From Nitratireductor sp. (lineage in GTDB: Bacteria > Pseudomonadota > Alphaproteobacteria > Rhizobiales > Rhizobiaceae): 45,565 nt of DNA. This document shows positions 44,636 through 45,565 of the stretch, piece by piece. How positions within the stretch are numbered: the first letter of the stretch is position 1; the number at the start of each line of letters is the position of its first letter. The notes beneath the pieces were generated by a model that saw nothing but the letters and a program-made list of their open reading frames with translations, was not told where the DNA came from and did no database searches. Location: the NCBI RefSeq assembly GCF_017794765.1, contig NZ_CP051236.1:1598035-1643599 (forward strand), given 5' to 3'. The position numbers and the translations under genes were made by a program.

Positions 44636-45499
44636 ATGGCAACATCGATCCGCGGGAGAGGGGGCATCGGACCAGCGCTGCCGCTGCTCACACCCGCCTA
44701 TCTTTGGCTCGCCGTGGCCATCTTCCTTCCACTCTCGGCGATGGCGCTTTTTTCCTTCATGACCGACCTGCCCATGTCTGGCAGGGATTGGTCCTTGACC
44801 CTTGAACACTACGCTGCGTTCTTTTCAAGCGGGCTGTATGTCACCTTGCTCTGGGCGTCGGTCCGTCTCGGCCTCGAGGTGACGCTCTGGTGCGCGGTGA
44901 TTGGGTTTCCGGCAGCCTATGTGTTGGCAAGGGTTCTCAAAGGCAGGGCGCGAGAAGCGATATTCCTCCTGGTCATCCTTCCCTTCTGGTCAAATGGCCT
45001 CGTCCGCATCTTCTCCTGGGCCATGGTGCTTCGGGAAGGGGGGCTGCTGGACACGGTGCTGAACGCCATCTCGCCGTTCCGGATCGACATTGACCTCATG
45101 TATTCCTATCCGGCGGTGATCATCGGTCTCGTTCATTCATACGTGCCATACATGGTCCTGACCTGCTACCTGACCCTGCAGGCAATTGACAACGCGCTCA
45201 TCGAGGCGGCTCGCTCATTGGGTGCCTCGAGACTGCAGACGCTGCGGCGCGTGGTTCTGCCACTCGCCATGCCCGGCCTGCTTGCCGGTTCCGTTCTTAT
45301 ATTTGTGCCCGTTGTTGGCTCGTTCATGGAACCCCGCATCCTGGGCGGGCGCACCGGAACGTTCTACGGCACGGTGATCGAGGATCAGTTTGTTGCCGTC
45401 TTCAACTGGCCGCTGGGCGCGGCGCTCTCCTTCATTCTGCTGGCTGTGGTGCTCGTCATTCTCAGCCTGTCGGCGCCGATCCTGAGAAGGGTGCAATAA
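44636..45499 (+). CDS. ABC importer permease, PotB-like
   Basis: A 287-residue permease with six predicted helices. ATG 44636 is chosen because GGAGGA lies five bases upstream. The coupling loop with the EAA motif is ALIEAARSLGASRLQTLRRVVLPLAMPG. The LPFWSNGLVRIFSW and FVPVVGSFMEPRILGG segments are typical of PotB. The stop overlaps the next start (TAATG). Confidence 0.92.
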   Translation: MATSIRGRGGIGPALPLLTPAYLWLAVAIFLPLSAMALFSFMTDLPMSGRDWSLTLEHYAAFFSSGLYVTLLWASVRLGLEVTLWCAVIGFPAAYVLARVLKGRAREAIFLLVILPFWSNGLVRIFSWAMVLREGGLLDTVLNAISPFRIDIDLMYSYPAVIIGLVHSYVPYMVLTCYLTLQAIDNALIEAARSLGASRLQTLRRVVLPLAMPGLLAGSVLIFVPVVGSFMEPRILGGRTGTFYGTVIEDQFVAVFNWPLGAALSFILLAVVLVILSLSAPILRRVQ

Positions 45500-45565
45500 T
45501 GTTCACGACCCGTCTGCTCGAGGCGCTCGGCCGTGTGTGGATCGTGCTGCTGCTCTCTTTTCTCT
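45499..45565 (+). CDS. Second ABC permease, PotC-like, N-terminal part (cut by window end)
   Basis: Only 22 codons are visible (MFTTRLLEALGRVWIVLLLS and on). They show the first membrane helix of a permease, coupled to the previous stop. By gene order this should be the PotC-type partner; the ATPase is expected further downstream. Confidence 0.7.
   Translation, partial: MFTTRLLEALGRVWIVLLLSFL

Noticed and set aside
1..45565. CRISPR array, prophage or integrative-element attachment site
   Set aside because: No regularly spaced repeats, phage structural genes or integrase were seen. The tRNA-Gln gene has no obvious duplicated 3' end nearby.

Overview
The window reads as chromosomal DNA of an alphaproteobacterium, most likely a Hyphomicrobiales (Rhizobiales) member of the Phyllobacteriaceae/Mesorhizobium-Nitratireductor type. 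This is inferred from the high G+C coding style, the ppx-rlmE-MFS-guaB-rsmB-like-guaA housekeeping block, a rhizobial-type pcaCHGB operon with a PcaQ-like box, and dense opp/dpp- and pot-type ABC operons. No database search was possible; family calls rest on motifs read from the translations.

Layout. (1) 1-2.4 kb: the first 149 codons of a BapA-like type I secreted adhesin and a TolC-family outer-membrane factor, both on the minus strand, separated by a sharply AT-rich island. (2) 2.7-16.5 kb: conserved core. It holds tRNA-Gln(CUG), Ppx/GppA phosphatase with rlmE, a DHA2-type MFS exporter, guaB, aqpZ, a MAPEG protein, divergent oxyR/katA, an RsmB-like methyltransferase, a PaaI-type thioesterase, an MTA/SAH-nucleosidase-like protein and guaA. 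(3) 16.5-24.5 kb: accessory DNA. A decayed IS3-family (IS407-type) element has replaced the end of an alpha/beta-hydrolase gene. That gene is the last of a TetR-controlled RND efflux operon. About 630 bp without a supportable gene follow.

(4) 24.5-35.6 kb: what looks like one catabolic locus. An IclR regulator (24551) neighbours a minus-strand operon with two diverged creatininase-family proteins and an HpcH/HpaI aldolase. A divergent plus-strand operon encodes a complete peptide/opine-type ABC importer with an M20 amidohydrolase and a GlcG/HbpS-family protein inserted between its ATPases and permeases. The shared promoter region carries two three-half-site operators (TTCCA/TGGAA) arranged as mirror images, one in front of each operon. 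This is the best candidate for an undescribed system: import of a small amide, peptide or opine-like compound, hydrolysis, and retro-aldol cleavage. The substrate is unknown.

(5) 35.6-40.6 kb: protocatechuate branch. pcaC, pcaH, pcaG and pcaB are intact. The adjacent pcaQ-like LysR gene has an in-frame TGA at codon 13 and a 3' deletion joining it to fragments of an ABC transporter. pcaD is absent, yet a PcaQ-type box and an orphan Shine-Dalgarno/ATG remain. A truncated amidase follows. (6) 40.7-45.6 kb: a GntR/UTRA regulator, an ADP-ribosylglycohydrolase-family protein, a PfkB sugar/nucleoside kinase and a PotD/PotB/PotC-type importer (the last permease cut by the window end). This forms a second candidate scavenging system, plausibly for a ribosylated compound.
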